Part shown: in pieces, positions 53,044 to 61,646 of the stretch
Layout of the letters: each line of letters starts with the position of its first letter
Numbering within the stretch: the first letter of the stretch is position 1
Assembly (NCBI RefSeq): GCF_048323655.1
Contig: NZ_JBLUWW010000001.1
Span: forward strand, 558,001-622,000
Reading direction: 5' to 3'
DNA from: Salinimicrobium soli
Lineage (GTDB): Bacteria > Bacteroidota > Bacteroidia > Flavobacteriales > Flavobacteriaceae
DNA: 64,000 bases
Position numbers and translations under genes: made by a program
The notes under the pieces: generated by a model
The model's database searches: none
Told to the model about the DNA's origin: nothing
What the model saw: only the letters and a program-made list of their open reading frames with translations

Positions 53044-53078
53044 TAAACAATTTTTAGACTTGTCTAAAAATTGTTTAT
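53043..53078. promoter_or_regulatory. Perfect palindrome, probable DtxR-family operator
   Basis: The arms ATAAACAATTTTTAGAC and GTCTAAAAATTGTTTAT are perfectly inverse with TT between them. The inner TTTAGAC/GTCTAAA resembles DtxR/MntR boxes. It lies between the TonB receptor and the DtxR gene, overlaps the -33 TTG (53071-53073) of the latter and touches the -7 box of the former, so one bound dimer pair could control both. Confidence 0.8.
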
Positions 53079-53101
53079 GGTAAATAAAAAATGTAGTTTT
53101 G
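53071..53101 (+). promoter_or_regulatory. DtxR-ZIP operon promoter (-33 TTG, -7 TAGTTTTG)
   Basis: TTG (53071-53073), a 20-base spacer and TAGTTTTG (53094-53101) match the Bacteroidota pattern; the -33 lies within the right arm of the palindrome. The ATG follows 23 bases after the box. Confidence 0.7.
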
Positions 53102-53123
53102 GCATATAAAAACAAACACTTAT

Positions 53124-53786
53124 ATGTTTAGCCTTTCCGAAGAAAATTACCTGAAAGCTATTTTTCATTTAGAAAAAAAATATTCTGGCGGGGTGAGTAC
53201 CAATGCCCTTGCGGAAGAAATGGAAACCAAGGCCTCATCTGTGACCGATATGGTCAAGAAACTTTCCGATAAAAAACTGGTAAAGTACAGGAAATACCAG
53301 GGAGTGACTTTAAGTGAACAGGGAAGAGAAACCGCCATAGAGGTTATCCGCAAGCATCGTCTTTGGGAGGTATTTTTAGTGGAAAAACTGAATTTCTCGT
53401 GGGATGAGGTGCACGATATTGCGGAACAACTGGAGCACATAAAGTCTGAAAAACTGACCGAAGAACTGGATAATTTCCTTGGTCATCCTAAGAGAGATCC
53501 ACATGGAGATCCAATTCCCGATGCCGCGGGGAATTTTAGAATATCAAATAAAATATTATTGGCAGATCTTAAAGAAGGTGATGTGGGTATTTGTGTAGGA
53601 GTCAAAGATTCTTCCACAGAATTCCTGCGTTATCTTGATAAAAATGACATTGCTCTTGGAAAATCTATTAGGGTGATAAATCGCGAAGAATATGATCAAT
53701 CCTTATTGATTGAGATAAATGAAAGAGATTTCAGAATTTCCAAAAGTGTTTCCCATAATTTGTATGTAAAACCTCTAGAGGCATGA
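53124..53786 (+). CDS. DtxR family metal-dependent transcriptional regulator
   Basis: The 220-residue protein has an N-terminal winged helix (about 1-70; SLSEENYLKAIFHLEKK, ASSVTDMVKKLSDKKLVKYR), a dimerisation/metal-binding domain (RKHRLWEVFLVEKL, EVHDIAEQLEHIKSEKL, GHPKRDPHGDPIPD) and a C-terminal FeoA/SH3-like domain (about 150-218). It binds Mn or Fe and represses uptake genes. The first of two genes with the ZIP transporter (4-base overlap), and very probably autoregulated through the adjacent palindrome. Whether it senses iron or manganese cannot be read. Confidence 0.93.
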   Translation: MFSLSEENYLKAIFHLEKKYSGGVSTNALAEEMETKASSVTDMVKKLSDKKLVKYRKYQGVTLSEQGRETAIEVIRKHRLWEVFLVEKLNFSWDEVHDIAEQLEHIKSEKLTEELDNFLGHPKRDPHGDPIPDAAGNFRISNKILLADLKEGDVGICVGVKDSSTEFLRYLDKNDIALGKSIRVINREEYDQSLLIEINERDFRISKSVSHNLYVKPLEA

Positions 53787-54604
53787 ATAATATAATCGAC
53801 TATTTTGAGCAATTAGATCCTGTAATGGCTGCCTTACTGGCAACACTTTTTACCTGGGGGCTGACCGCCCTGGGGGCATCACTGGTTTTTTTCTTTAAGA
53901 AAATGAATCGTGCGCTTTTTGATGGGATGCTTGGATTCACCGGTGGAGTAATGGTAGCCGCGAGTTTTTGGAGCTTGCTGGCGCCCGGTATTGAAATGAG
54001 CAAAGGGGAAGGTTTCATAAAAGTGATTCCTGCGGTAGTAGGTTTTGCACTGGGGGCCTTTTTTATTTTTGGTTTGGACAAGGTATTACCTCACTTACAT
54101 GTGAACTTCAAAATGAGTGAAAAAGAAGGGGTGAAAACACCATGGCATAGATCTGTATTACTCACGTTGGCCATTACCATGCATAATATTCCTGAAGGTC
54201 TTGCGATAGGGGTGCTTTTTGGAGGTGCCGCAATGGGGCTGGAAGGTGCCAGCATTGGGGGAGCGGTTGCGCTGGCTATGGGGATCGGGCTTCAAAACTT
54301 TCCTGAAGGTTTTGCGGTGGCCATGCCTTTGAGGGGTCAGGGTTTAAGCCGGTGGAGAAGTTTTAATTTCGGACAGATGTCGGCTATCGTTGAGCCTATT
54401 GCAGCAGTGTTGGGAGCCTGGGCTGTTATGACCTTTGAACCTATATTACCTTATGCATTATGTTTTGCGGCAGGAGCGATGATCTTCGTGGTGGTGGAAG
54501 AGGTGATTCCCGAATCTCAACAAGATCGATATACAGACATCGCGACGATGGGATTCATTGGGGGTTTTCTTGTAATGATGACGCTGGATGTTGGTCTGGG
54601 ATAA
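53783..54604 (+). CDS. ZIP family metal transporter
   Basis: The 273-residue inner-membrane protein has about eight helices. The metal-site helix is seen in AITMHNIPEGLAIGVLFG (HNxPEG) and the next as QNFPEGFAVAMPL (QNxPEG), the pattern of GufA-type ZIP transporters that import zinc, iron or manganese. A cytosolic loop contains a His pair region near LPHLHVNFKMSEK. Cotranscription with a DtxR repressor favours Fe or Mn over Zn (inference). Confidence 0.93.
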   Translation: MNNIIDYFEQLDPVMAALLATLFTWGLTALGASLVFFFKKMNRALFDGMLGFTGGVMVAASFWSLLAPGIEMSKGEGFIKVIPAVVGFALGAFFIFGLDKVLPHLHVNFKMSEKEGVKTPWHRSVLLTLAITMHNIPEGLAIGVLFGGAAMGLEGASIGGAVALAMGIGLQNFPEGFAVAMPLRGQGLSRWRSFNFGQMSAIVEPIAAVLGAWAVMTFEPILPYALCFAAGAMIFVVVEEVIPESQQDRYTDIATMGFIGGFLVMMTLDVGLG

Positions 54605-54606
54605 AA

Positions 54607-54756
54607 TTAGTGGCAACTTCCGCAGCCGGTATCACAGCCATTTTCTTTTGAACCTTGTCGCTTCAAAAAAGCAGGTTTATAGATGAATTTTGTAAACATG
54701 TACCCTACTGCGAAAAAGAAGGTGATAAAGACCAGTATTTCCTGAATTAGTTCCAT
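54607..54756 (-). CDS. Small Cys-rich membrane protein next to FeoB
   Basis: The 49-residue protein (MELIQEILVFITFFFAVGYM) has one transmembrane helix followed by a cytosolic tail ending KENGCDTGCGSCH. It matches the FeoB-associated Cys-rich membrane protein type (sometimes called virus attachment p12 family). An ATG three codons upstream (54765) also works. It follows feoB on the same strand, with only a few bases between, and probably helps iron delivery or FeoB assembly. Confidence 0.82.
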   Translation of the reverse strand: MELIQEILVFITFFFAVGYMFTKFIYKPAFLKRQGSKENGCDTGCGSCH

Positions 54757-54768
54757 AGTTCTCATCTT

Positions 54769-56868
54769 TTATTTTAGTACCTGAAATGCCACAAGAGCCG
54801 CAATGTAAGCAATTGTAGTCATTGTAAATAGCTGGTACAGTGGCCATTTCCAGGTGTTCGTTTCACGTTTAACGATTGCCAGGGTACTCATACATTGCAT
54901 GGCAAAGGCGTAAAACAACAATAAACTAACTCCGCTGGCAAAAGTAAATAGTGGCCCACCAAGTATCACATTAGTTTCTGAGGACATTCTTGCTTTTATC
55001 GTCTCCTCTTCATCACTACCAACGCTGTAAATCGTTGCCAGGGTACCTACAAAGACCTCACGTGCCGCAAAAGAACTTACAATGGCTATGCCAATTTTCC
55101 AGTCATAACCTAATGGAGCCACCACCGGTTCTATTGCCTGCCCGATATTTCCAATATACGAATGCTGAAGCTTATAGGAAGCGATTTTATTATCCAGTTC
55201 AGATTGGGAAATTGTATTTTCTGAATATTCTTTTTTTACGATTTGCTCAGCATTATCAAAGTTTTCGCCAGGGCCGTAACTTGCCAGCACCCAAAGAATA
55301 ATGGAAATAGCAAGGATTATCTTTCCGGCACCCACAACAAAGGATTTAGTCTTCTCCACTACATTAATTGCCACATTCTTGATCATGGGCATCTTGTAGT
55401 TAGGCATTTCAATTACGAAATAAGATTTGCTTTTGATCTTCAGAATCTTATGCAGCACCCAGGCCGAGAATATCGCCATACCAAATCCCAGCAGGTAAAG
55501 TAGCATAAGAGTTAATCCCTGCAAGTTGAATCCGAAATAAGATTTTTCAGGAATTACCAGTGCAATTATGATAAGGTATACAGGAAGCCTGGCTGAACAG
55601 GTGGTGAAAGGAACCACTAAAATGGTAATAAGACGTTCTTTCCAGTCTTCGATATTTCGTGAAGCCATTACGGCCGGTATTGCACAGGCAGTACCCGAAA
55701 CCAATGGAACAACACTTTTTCCGCTAAGGCCAAAGCGACGCATACTTCTATCCATAAGGAAAACGACCCTACTCATATACCCGCTTTCTTCCAGAATGGA
55801 AATGAACAGGAACAGAAAAGCGATCTGCGGAATAAAAATTACGATGCCTCCCAACCCCGGAATAATTCCTTCCGCAATTAAATCGGTGAATGCTCCTGGA
55901 GGCAGTGTTTGTTTGGTGATCTCACTGAAGACTACGAACATGTCATCGATAAAATCCATCGGATAACTGGACCAGTCGTAGATAGCCTGGAAGATCAAAA
56001 GTAGAATTGAAAAGAAAATGATATAACCAAAAACCTTGTGGGTAAGGATCTTATCAAAAGTAGCCCGTAATCCTTTGGCAGCATTGACATCAATTGTCAT
56101 TGCCTTTTTTAGCACTCCGTTAATGAATTGATAACGCAGAATGGTTTCCTTCTGCTGCATCCGCTTCAGCGTACTTTCATCTTTGGTGTGAAAGTCCTTA
56201 GTGTTATCAAGGCTTTTGCGATTCACGTTCCCAAAATTCACATCCTGGGTGATTACCAGCCAAAGCTTGTAAAGCGACTGATTAGGAAAAGCATTCCGAA
56301 GTCTGTCAAAATATGTCGGATCCATGATGGAAGCATTGAGACAGGGCTCTGTTGAAATATGGCGATAGTTAAGAATAAGATTCTTAAGCTCGTCAATACC
56401 GGTCTTTTTCCGGGCACTAACAAGAGCTATGCGGGTCTTTAGTTCCTTTTCCAGTTCAGGTATGTCAAGCGAGATTCCCTTCCTGCTCATCCTGTCTGCC
56501 ATATTAATGACCAGGATGGTAGGGATCTCAAGATCCTTGATCTGGGTGAAGAGCAACAAATTTCTTTTAAGATTCTCCACATCGCTCACCACGACAGCCA
56601 CATCCGGATAATCCTTGTCATTCTTGTTAAGCAAGAGTTCAATGACCACGTTCTCATCCAGGGACGATGCGTTAAGACTATAGGTTCCCGGAAGGTCTAG
56701 AATATGTGCTTTAACATTGCGGGGAAGTTTACAAATACCTTCCTTCTTTTCCACCGTGATACCGGGGTAATTCCCAACCTGTTGATTGAGTCCGGTAAGT
56801 TGGTTGAAAACGGAGGTTTTCCCTGTGTTAGGATTTCCAATTAAAGCAACATTGATCTGTTTGGCCAT
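54769..56868 (-). CDS. feoB: Ferrous iron transport protein B
   Basis: The 699-residue inner-membrane iron importer has an N-terminal G domain with G1 GNPNTGKTSVFNQLTG (about 11-26), G3 DLPGTYSLN, and G4-like NMADR, then a helical spacer, then about eight transmembrane helices with gate motifs CAIPAVMASRNIEDWKER and FAAREVFVGTLATIYSVG. It moves Fe(II) from periplasm to cytosol. It starts 2 bases after the feoA stop, so the pair is coupled. Confidence 0.96.
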   Translation of the reverse strand: MAKQINVALIGNPNTGKTSVFNQLTGLNQQVGNYPGITVEKKEGICKLPRNVKAHILDLPGTYSLNASSLDENVVIELLLNKNDKDYPDVAVVVSDVENLKRNLLLFTQIKDLEIPTILVINMADRMSRKGISLDIPELEKELKTRIALVSARKKTGIDELKNLILNYRHISTEPCLNASIMDPTYFDRLRNAFPNQSLYKLWLVITQDVNFGNVNRKSLDNTKDFHTKDESTLKRMQQKETILRYQFINGVLKKAMTIDVNAAKGLRATFDKILTHKVFGYIIFFSILLLIFQAIYDWSSYPMDFIDDMFVVFSEITKQTLPPGAFTDLIAEGIIPGLGGIVIFIPQIAFLFLFISILEESGYMSRVVFLMDRSMRRFGLSGKSVVPLVSGTACAIPAVMASRNIEDWKERLITILVVPFTTCSARLPVYLIIIALVIPEKSYFGFNLQGLTLMLLYLLGFGMAIFSAWVLHKILKIKSKSYFVIEMPNYKMPMIKNVAINVVEKTKSFVVGAGKIILAISIILWVLASYGPGENFDNAEQIVKKEYSENTISQSELDNKIASYKLQHSYIGNIGQAIEPVVAPLGYDWKIGIAIVSSFAAREVFVGTLATIYSVGSDEEETIKARMSSETNVILGGPLFTFASGVSLLLFYAFAMQCMSTLAIVKRETNTWKWPLYQLFTMTTIAYIAALVAFQVLK

Positions 56869-56870
56869 GA

Positions 56871-57101
56871 TCAGGGAATGATTTCTATCTCTATGCTTTC
56901 AGCAGTTTCCTTGCGAATCGCGAGGTGGCTGCCGTTGATGTTCAAATACATTGGATCCCTAAAGGGTGCGGTTTGTACCAACTCCACTTCATTACCGGGT
57001 AAACATCCCATTTCCAGAAGCTTCAGCGGAATGTGTTCTGCTGAAAATTCCTTGATGATACCGCGCTGTCCGCGCTTAAGATCTGCAATGGTATGCCTCA
57101 A
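56871..57101 (-). CDS. feoA: Ferrous iron transport protein A
   Basis: The 76-residue SH3-like protein supports FeoB. It contains IADLKRGQRGIIKEFS, LKLLEMGCLPGNEVELV and the C-terminal ETAESIEIEIIP, matching the FeoA family. The only start in frame near the N-terminus is TTG at 57101, because TAA lies two codons upstream. A TATTTTTG -7 box and a degenerate DtxR-like site lie just upstream. Confidence 0.9.
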   Translation of the reverse strand: MRHTIADLKRGQRGIIKEFSAEHIPLKLLEMGCLPGNEVELVQTAPFRDPMYLNINGSHLAIRKETAESIEIEIIP

Positions 57102-57107
57102 TGTTTA

Positions 57108-57124
57108 TTTAGATTGATTTTAAA
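57108..57124. promoter_or_regulatory. Possible weak DtxR-type site upstream of feoA
   Basis: TTTAGA-TTGA-TTTTAAA has one half-site equal to that of the 53043 palindrome and a second half with changes. It lies between the feoA -7 box and start codon, where binding could repress. Weak match; the AT-rich setting makes chance likely. Confidence 0.35.
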
Positions 57125-57129
57125 CAAGG

Positions 57130-57137
57130 CAAAAATA
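57130..57137 (-). promoter_or_regulatory. -7 box of the feoAB promoter
   Basis: Minus-strand TATTTTTG, matching TAnnTTTG, 28 bases before the feoA TTG start. No clear -33 element. Confidence 0.5.
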
Positions 57138-57239
57138 AGGTAAAATTCAGGATTAGAAAAACTTGCGAGAATAAAAGAAAGGATAAAAAGGGTAAAGGTG
57201 ATTAATATCAGAAAAGGGCAAAAAAAGCTTGTTCTGATT

Positions 57240-57905
57240 TTACTCTTTCTCCAGAATTTGTATGTCGTGCAAAAGATCTTCTATGGCATCCGGATCAGTT
57301 CCATCGTAAAAACCGCGAATGCGTTTTTGCCTGTCTACCAGGACGAAATTTTCAGTGTGGATCATGTCAAAGGGACCGGCATCTCCCTGGCTCTTGGCCG
57401 CAAGATAGGATTTTCGGGCCAGGTCGTAGATCTGTTTTTTATCTCCCGTCACCAAATTCCATTTTTCATCATTCACCCCTTTTTCAAGAGCGTACTTTTT
57501 TAGCTGCGGGACACTATCCGCTACGGGGATCACTGAATGGGACAGCAACAGTACATTGGGATCATCCTTTAACTTTTCCTGGATCTTCAGCATATGATCT
57601 GTCATAATAGGACATATAGTCTGGCAAGTGGTAAAGAAAAAATCGGCTACATAGATCTTGTCCCTGTAAAATTCCTGGGTGATAGTATCGCCATTCTGGT
57701 TGACCAGTTTAAAGTCAGCAATCGTGTGATACTTCCGTACTTCCTGCATGGTGGAATCAACCAATTCGGTACTTACCATATTTGGCTGATATACTGGAAG
57801 CCGCTCTTCAGGCTTCAGAACATTATAAATAATGGTAATGATTATAGCCGAAAGCACAAAAAGGAAAACTGCGAAGAACTTGTATTTGGCGAAGAACCGA
57901 AGCAT
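57240..57905 (-). CDS. SCO1/SenC family copper chaperone-like protein
   Basis: The 221-residue protein has an N-terminal membrane anchor (FFAVFLFVLSAIIITIIYNV) and a periplasmic thioredoxin-like domain. The copper-binding CxxxC is in FFTTCQTICPIMTDHM and the third ligand His is in DMIHTENFVLVD. SCO proteins help assemble the CuA site of cytochrome oxidase. It is monocistronic and divergent from rseP; no oxidase genes are in the window. Confidence 0.93.
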   Translation of the reverse strand: MLRFFAKYKFFAVFLFVLSAIIITIIYNVLKPEERLPVYQPNMVSTELVDSTMQEVRKYHTIADFKLVNQNGDTITQEFYRDKIYVADFFFTTCQTICPIMTDHMLKIQEKLKDDPNVLLLSHSVIPVADSVPQLKKYALEKGVNDEKWNLVTGDKKQIYDLARKSYLAAKSQGDAGPFDMIHTENFVLVDRQKRIRGFYDGTDPDAIEDLLHDIQILEKE

Positions 57906-58004
57906 TCAATTTATTTTTCGCAAAATTACAATTCTCATTCTCAATATGTAATATTCAATTCCCAAATTTCGGTACACTTTTTAGGACCTCATTTTAAAGC
58001 TTTT

Positions 58005-58031
58005 TTGAGAACCTTTAAAAGGTTACTTTTG
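58005..58031 (+). promoter_or_regulatory. rseP promoter (TTG and TACTTTTG)
   Basis: TTG (58005-58007) is separated by 16 bases from TACTTTTG (58024-58031), just under the usual spacing. The ATG follows 26 bases after the box. Confidence 0.55.
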
Positions 58032-58057
58032 TGCGATTTTAATTTACGAGTTTATCT

Positions 58058-59425
58058 ATGGATCCCTTTTTTATAAAAGCATTACAATTAATTTTAAGTT
58101 TATCTATCCTCATTATCCTTCATGAGCTGGGTCATTTTATCCCGGCTAAGATCTTTAATACCCGGGTAGAAAAGTTCTTTTTGTTCTTCGATGTGAAATT
58201 TGCCCTTTTTAAGAAGAAGATAGGTGGAACTGTATATGGTCTCGGCTGGTTGCCTCTGGGAGGTTATGTGAAAATAGCCGGAATGATTGACGAGAGCATG
58301 GATAAAGAACAAATGGCACAGCCGCCACAGCCGTGGGAATTCAGAAGCAAGCCGGCATGGCAGCGTCTTATTATCATGGTAGGTGGAGTAACCGTAAATA
58401 TTATTCTTGGTTTCGTGATCTATATGATGGTCATGTTCGTGTGGGGCAGTCCTTATATTGCACCGGGCGATATGCCGAACGGATTTGCAGTAGACGACAC
58501 TTTCCAGGAATTTGGTTTTAGAAACGGAGATCAGGTGCTGGAGGTGAATGGTGAGGAACTTAAAAACAGCATTGATATTAATAAGTACCTTTTTTTAAGG
58601 GATGTTGAAAACATTAAGGTAAGACATTCTTCAGGGGAAGAGGAAGTTATCTCAGTTCCCGAAGAAATTGGATCTAAGATGTTTGAGGAAGGAGTTCTTC
58701 AACCTTTCATTCCGCTGGCTTATCCTGTTCTGGACACTGTAGTGGCAGGAAGCCCTGCAGATCAGGCCGGATTGAAACCTGGTGACAAGATCATCTCCAT
58801 AAACAATATTGAAATTGGTTATTGGCATGAATTGACCCGAGAGATCAAGAAAAATGCGGAACAACCTCTTACCCTCATCATCAAACGGGGAGGAGAATAC
58901 CGCGGAATAGAGCTGAATGATAACAATGCTGATGAAATAAACGAAAAACAGCTCACTCTTAATGTGACACCGGATGAGGAAGGGACTATCGGAATCGCTC
59001 CCGATAACCAGATCAAGATAAGTCATGAAAAATATTCTTTGGCTGAAAGTGTAACCAAAGGATTTGACCTCGCATATTGGACGCTCCACGATTATGTGGC
59101 GCAGTTTAAATATGTGTTTACCAAAAAAGGCGCTACCCAGGTAGGCGGTTTTGGTGCGATTGGCGGACTTTTTCCTGATGTTTGGAACTGGCAGGCTTTC
59201 TGGATGACCACTGCTTTCATTTCTATTATTCTGGCTTTTATGAACATACTTCCTATCCCTGCCCTGGATGGTGGACATGTGGTCTTCCTGTTGTATGAGA
59301 TGGTCTCCGGGCGTAAGCCTAACGAGAAAGTAATGGAATACGCTCAGCTTGTGGGATTTGTTATACTAATTGCGCTGGTGCTATTTGCTAACGGAAATGA
59401 TATCTACCGCTGGTTATTTGAATAA
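58058..59425 (+). CDS. rseP: RIP metalloprotease RseP (site-2 protease)
   Basis: The 455-residue intramembrane zinc protease has the active site HELGH at 22-26 in the first helix and the third metal ligand Asp404 in NILPIPALDGGHV. Two PDZ-like domains lie between (about 130-310; GFRNGDQVLEVNGEEL and SPADQAGLKPGDKIISINNI). It cleaves anti-sigma factors within the membrane and releases their sigma factors, so it could act on the ECF anti-sigma protein at 5660-6946 (inference). Confidence 0.95.
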   Translation: MDPFFIKALQLILSLSILIILHELGHFIPAKIFNTRVEKFFLFFDVKFALFKKKIGGTVYGLGWLPLGGYVKIAGMIDESMDKEQMAQPPQPWEFRSKPAWQRLIIMVGGVTVNIILGFVIYMMVMFVWGSPYIAPGDMPNGFAVDDTFQEFGFRNGDQVLEVNGEELKNSIDINKYLFLRDVENIKVRHSSGEEEVISVPEEIGSKMFEEGVLQPFIPLAYPVLDTVVAGSPADQAGLKPGDKIISINNIEIGYWHELTREIKKNAEQPLTLIIKRGGEYRGIELNDNNADEINEKQLTLNVTPDEEGTIGIAPDNQIKISHEKYSLAESVTKGFDLAYWTLHDYVAQFKYVFTKKGATQVGGFGAIGGLFPDVWNWQAFWMTTAFISIILAFMNILPIPALDGGHVVFLLYEMVSGRKPNEKVMEYAQLVGFVILIALVLFANGNDIYRWLFE

Positions 59426-59447
59426 ACATCATAATTAATATATTTAC

Positions 59448-59483
59448 AGGGCCGAAAATGACAATTTTCGGCTCTATTTTTTT
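59448..59483 (+). terminator. rseP terminator
   Basis: AGGGCCGAAAAT (59448-59459) and ATTTTCGGCTCT (59464-59475) pair over 12 bp with one G-U pair and a 4-base loop, followed by a run of seven T. Confidence 0.9.
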
Positions 59484-59488
59484 GATTT

Positions 59489-61195
59489 ATGAATAATTCT
59501 ACCATTTCTACGGTCAACCGACCTATCAGTTTTTTTCTGAAATTTTTAATTCCCATTGTCACATTCTTGTTTCTCTTTCAGGCCTGTTCTTCGGAAGATC
59601 CTGTGGAGCAAAAATTCGTGCTTGAGACATCTGTTGTTCCTGCAGAAGGAGGAACCGTTACACCCGGACAAGGGGAATTTAAGGCAGCCGAAACGCTGGA
59701 GTTGACCGCAGTTCCTGCAGAAGGATACCGTTTTGCCGCATGGCTGGGTGATTACTCCGGAAACACAAATCCTCTTGAGGTGAAAATGAGCAAGAACCTC
59801 AAGGTTGTGGCTCGTTTTGAAGAGATCACCGGTCCCACAGATCCGGGCCCAACAAATCCTACCGAACAGGGAGCTTTGGAAACCATCGTGATCTATACTA
59901 TTAACGATCCTCATGGAAGGATCAATAATTTTGCGAAGATAAAGGCCATCATTGATAAGCAGAAGGAAACTGAATCACAGGTTTTCTTCGTCTGTGGAGG
60001 TGATATTTTCTCCGGAAATCCAATAGTGGATTACCATCCAGAAAAAGGATTTCCTATGATCGATCTTTTAGGTAAATCAGGACTGGATGTTAGTGCTCTG
60101 GGGAACCATGAATTTGATTACGGTCAGGAGGTCCTTAACATGCGTATGGAGCAAGCAAGCTTCCCATTTTTGTGCGCCAATGTTTCAAGAGGGTCGGGAG
60201 ATCTAAATACTCCCGAGGGAATGGTCACCATCCAAAAAGACGGTTTTGAGATCGCTTTTATAGGAGTGGTGGAAACAGGCTCCCCTGATAATACACCATT
60301 ATCACACCCAAAGAAGATTGCAGGCCTCAACTTCACGGAAGGGGTTTCGGCCGTCTCAAATTTTGAGAATGTCACTGCTGTAAAGAATGCAGATCTTGTA
60401 GTGGCTTTGACTCATTACGGTTCGGCAGGAGACAGAATGATCCTGGAGCAGGAGGATTTTGTGGACCTGGTGATAGGAGGTCACAATCATGCTATTTACA
60501 GCCAAAAGGTGGCCGGGAGGTATATGGTCCAAAGTGGTTCCAATCTCAATTACCTCACCAAGCTCAGCCTTGAGGTCATGGGTGGACAGATCCTGGATTA
60601 TAAACATGAGCTTATTGATCTTAACGCAGTCTCACAACAGGATGAAGAATTGCTGGTGGAGATCAATGGATATAATAACAAACCCGAATTTTTCGAAGAA
60701 ATAGGGACTTCCCTCCAGAATCACAGTTCTTCAGAAACCGGTTGCTTTTATACCGATGCCCTGAGGGCGATCACTGGGGCAGATATTGTTTTTCAGAATT
60801 ATGGCGGAATACGGGCCGGATTAGATTATGGGCCCATTACTCCTTTTGATATTTATACTATTGATCCCTTCGGAAATGGCCTGGATACCTTTTCAATGAC
60901 CGTGGCTGAGTTACGTGCTTTTCTGCTCTCACCCAACGCGCCTTCGATGGCATGGGCCGGAGTGCAGATCCAGCAGTCTGGAGGAAGTATTAATTTTTAT
61001 GATGGCTCCGGAAATAAACTTGCAGATGACAGGATACTTGTGGTTGGATTGAATGACTACATTTCTTCAGTATACCCGGGTGTTTTTGGAGCTCCTGAAA
61101 AAACATATGAAAAAACCACTGCCGAATATCTTATTGATTACCTGAAGGGATACCAGTCTGTTATTGACTACGACGGCTGTAACCGGGGTATCTAA
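59489..61195 (+). CDS. 5'-nucleotidase/UshA-like lipoprotein with N-terminal bacterial repeat domain
   Basis: The 568-residue protein has a lipoprotein signal (IVTFLFLFQACSS, Cys33 region), then a small domain at about 45-110 (EGGTVTPGQGEFKAAETLEL, VPAEGYRFAAWLGDYSG) like the divergent InlB-type repeat of surface proteins. The metallophosphatase domain has YTINDPHGRI, CGGDIFSGNP, SALGNHEFDYGQ and VIGGHNHAIYS; a 5_nucleotid_C domain follows (about 390-555; GCFYTDALRAITGADIVFQN). It likely dephosphorylates nucleotides at the cell surface for phosphate or nucleoside use. The start ATG follows the rseP terminator closely. Confidence 0.9.
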   Translation: MNNSTISTVNRPISFFLKFLIPIVTFLFLFQACSSEDPVEQKFVLETSVVPAEGGTVTPGQGEFKAAETLELTAVPAEGYRFAAWLGDYSGNTNPLEVKMSKNLKVVARFEEITGPTDPGPTNPTEQGALETIVIYTINDPHGRINNFAKIKAIIDKQKETESQVFFVCGGDIFSGNPIVDYHPEKGFPMIDLLGKSGLDVSALGNHEFDYGQEVLNMRMEQASFPFLCANVSRGSGDLNTPEGMVTIQKDGFEIAFIGVVETGSPDNTPLSHPKKIAGLNFTEGVSAVSNFENVTAVKNADLVVALTHYGSAGDRMILEQEDFVDLVIGGHNHAIYSQKVAGRYMVQSGSNLNYLTKLSLEVMGGQILDYKHELIDLNAVSQQDEELLVEINGYNNKPEFFEEIGTSLQNHSSSETGCFYTDALRAITGADIVFQNYGGIRAGLDYGPITPFDIYTIDPFGNGLDTFSMTVAELRAFLLSPNAPSMAWAGVQIQQSGGSINFYDGSGNKLADDRILVVGLNDYISSVYPGVFGAPEKTYEKTTAEYLIDYLKGYQSVIDYDGCNRGI

Positions 61196-61278
61196 AAAGC
61201 CATTTTTTGGCCCGGATTTTTCTTCAAATATTTCTGTTCTTTTTTGCCGGAATATTTAGTGAAAAATAAAAATTAAGT

Positions 61279-61286
61279 TATATTTG
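61279..61286 (+). promoter_or_regulatory. -7 box of the tRNA-Asn promoter
   Basis: TATATTTG matches TAnnTTTG, 24 bases before the mature 5' end of the first tRNA-Asn. Confidence 0.55.
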
Positions 61287-61310
61287 CAACCGCAAAATTG
61301 ATTGCGACAT

Positions 61311-61384
61311 TCCTCCTTAGCTCAGTTGGTTAGAGCATCTGACTGTTAATCAGAGGGTCCTTGGTTCGAGCCCAAGAGGAGGAG
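61311..61384 (+). tRNA. tRNA-Asn (GTT), copy 1
   Basis: The 74-base cloverleaf has acceptor TCCTCCT/AGGAGGA, D-arm with AGCTCAGTTGGTTAGAGC, anticodon loop CTGTTAA with GTT, and T-arm CTTGGTTCGAGCCCAAG. The discriminator base is G; CCA is not encoded. It is identical to copy 2 throughout. Confidence 0.96.
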
Positions 61385-61408
61385 CAAAATTTTGAAAATG
61401 TTGATTTC

Positions 61409-61479
61409 TTTTGGGCGAGAAGCCTGTCCCGAGTACTGATGGTTATCAGGATCGAGGGGAGCCCAAGAGGAGGAGCAAA
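61409..61479 (+). repeat. tRNA-3'-end repeat unit 1
   Basis: A unit of about 70 bases starts TTTTGGGCGAGAAGCCTGTC and ends in GCCCAAGAGGAGGAGCAAA, an exact copy of the tRNA-Asn 3' end with its flank. The middle (CCCGAGTACTGATGG, then ATCAGGATCGAGGGG) can fold into a hairpin of the CCCGAG/CGAGGG type common in flavobacterial repeats. It lies between the two tRNA genes. Confidence 0.7.
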
Positions 61480-61528
61480 TAAAAGGGAATTACCACCCTT
61501 CAAAAAAGGTAAAAACATATTGGAATTT

Positions 61529-61602
61529 TCCTCCTTAGCTCAGTTGGTTAGAGCATCTGACTGTTAATCAGAGGGTCCTTGGTTCGAGCCCAAGAGGAGG
61601 AG
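61529..61602 (+). tRNA. tRNA-Asn (GTT), copy 2
   Basis: Identical in all 74 bases to copy 1, but its 3' flank differs (CTTCT instead of CAAAA). A terminator follows. Confidence 0.96.
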
Positions 61603-61607
61603 CTTCT

Positions 61608-61638
61608 AAAATGCCATCTTATGATGGCATTTTTTTTT
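61608..61638 (+). terminator. Terminator after tRNA-Asn copy 2
   Basis: AAAATGCCATC (61608-61618) and GATGGCATTTT (61623-61633) form an 11-bp stem with loop TTAT and a long T-run. Confidence 0.92.
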
Positions 61639-61646
61639 GGAATTAT

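Noticed and set aside
58652..59278. 208-codon minus-strand frame opposite rseP
   Set aside because: Antisense to the PDZ and protease region of rseP; no domain seen.
61361..61567. 68-codon frame running through both tRNA genes and repeat unit 1
   Set aside because: It is made of tRNA and repeat sequence; no protein features.
61311..61602. Full integrated element (island) bounded by tRNA-Asn copies
   Set aside because: The interval is under 300 bases with no integrase or cargo; only small repeat units can be supported.
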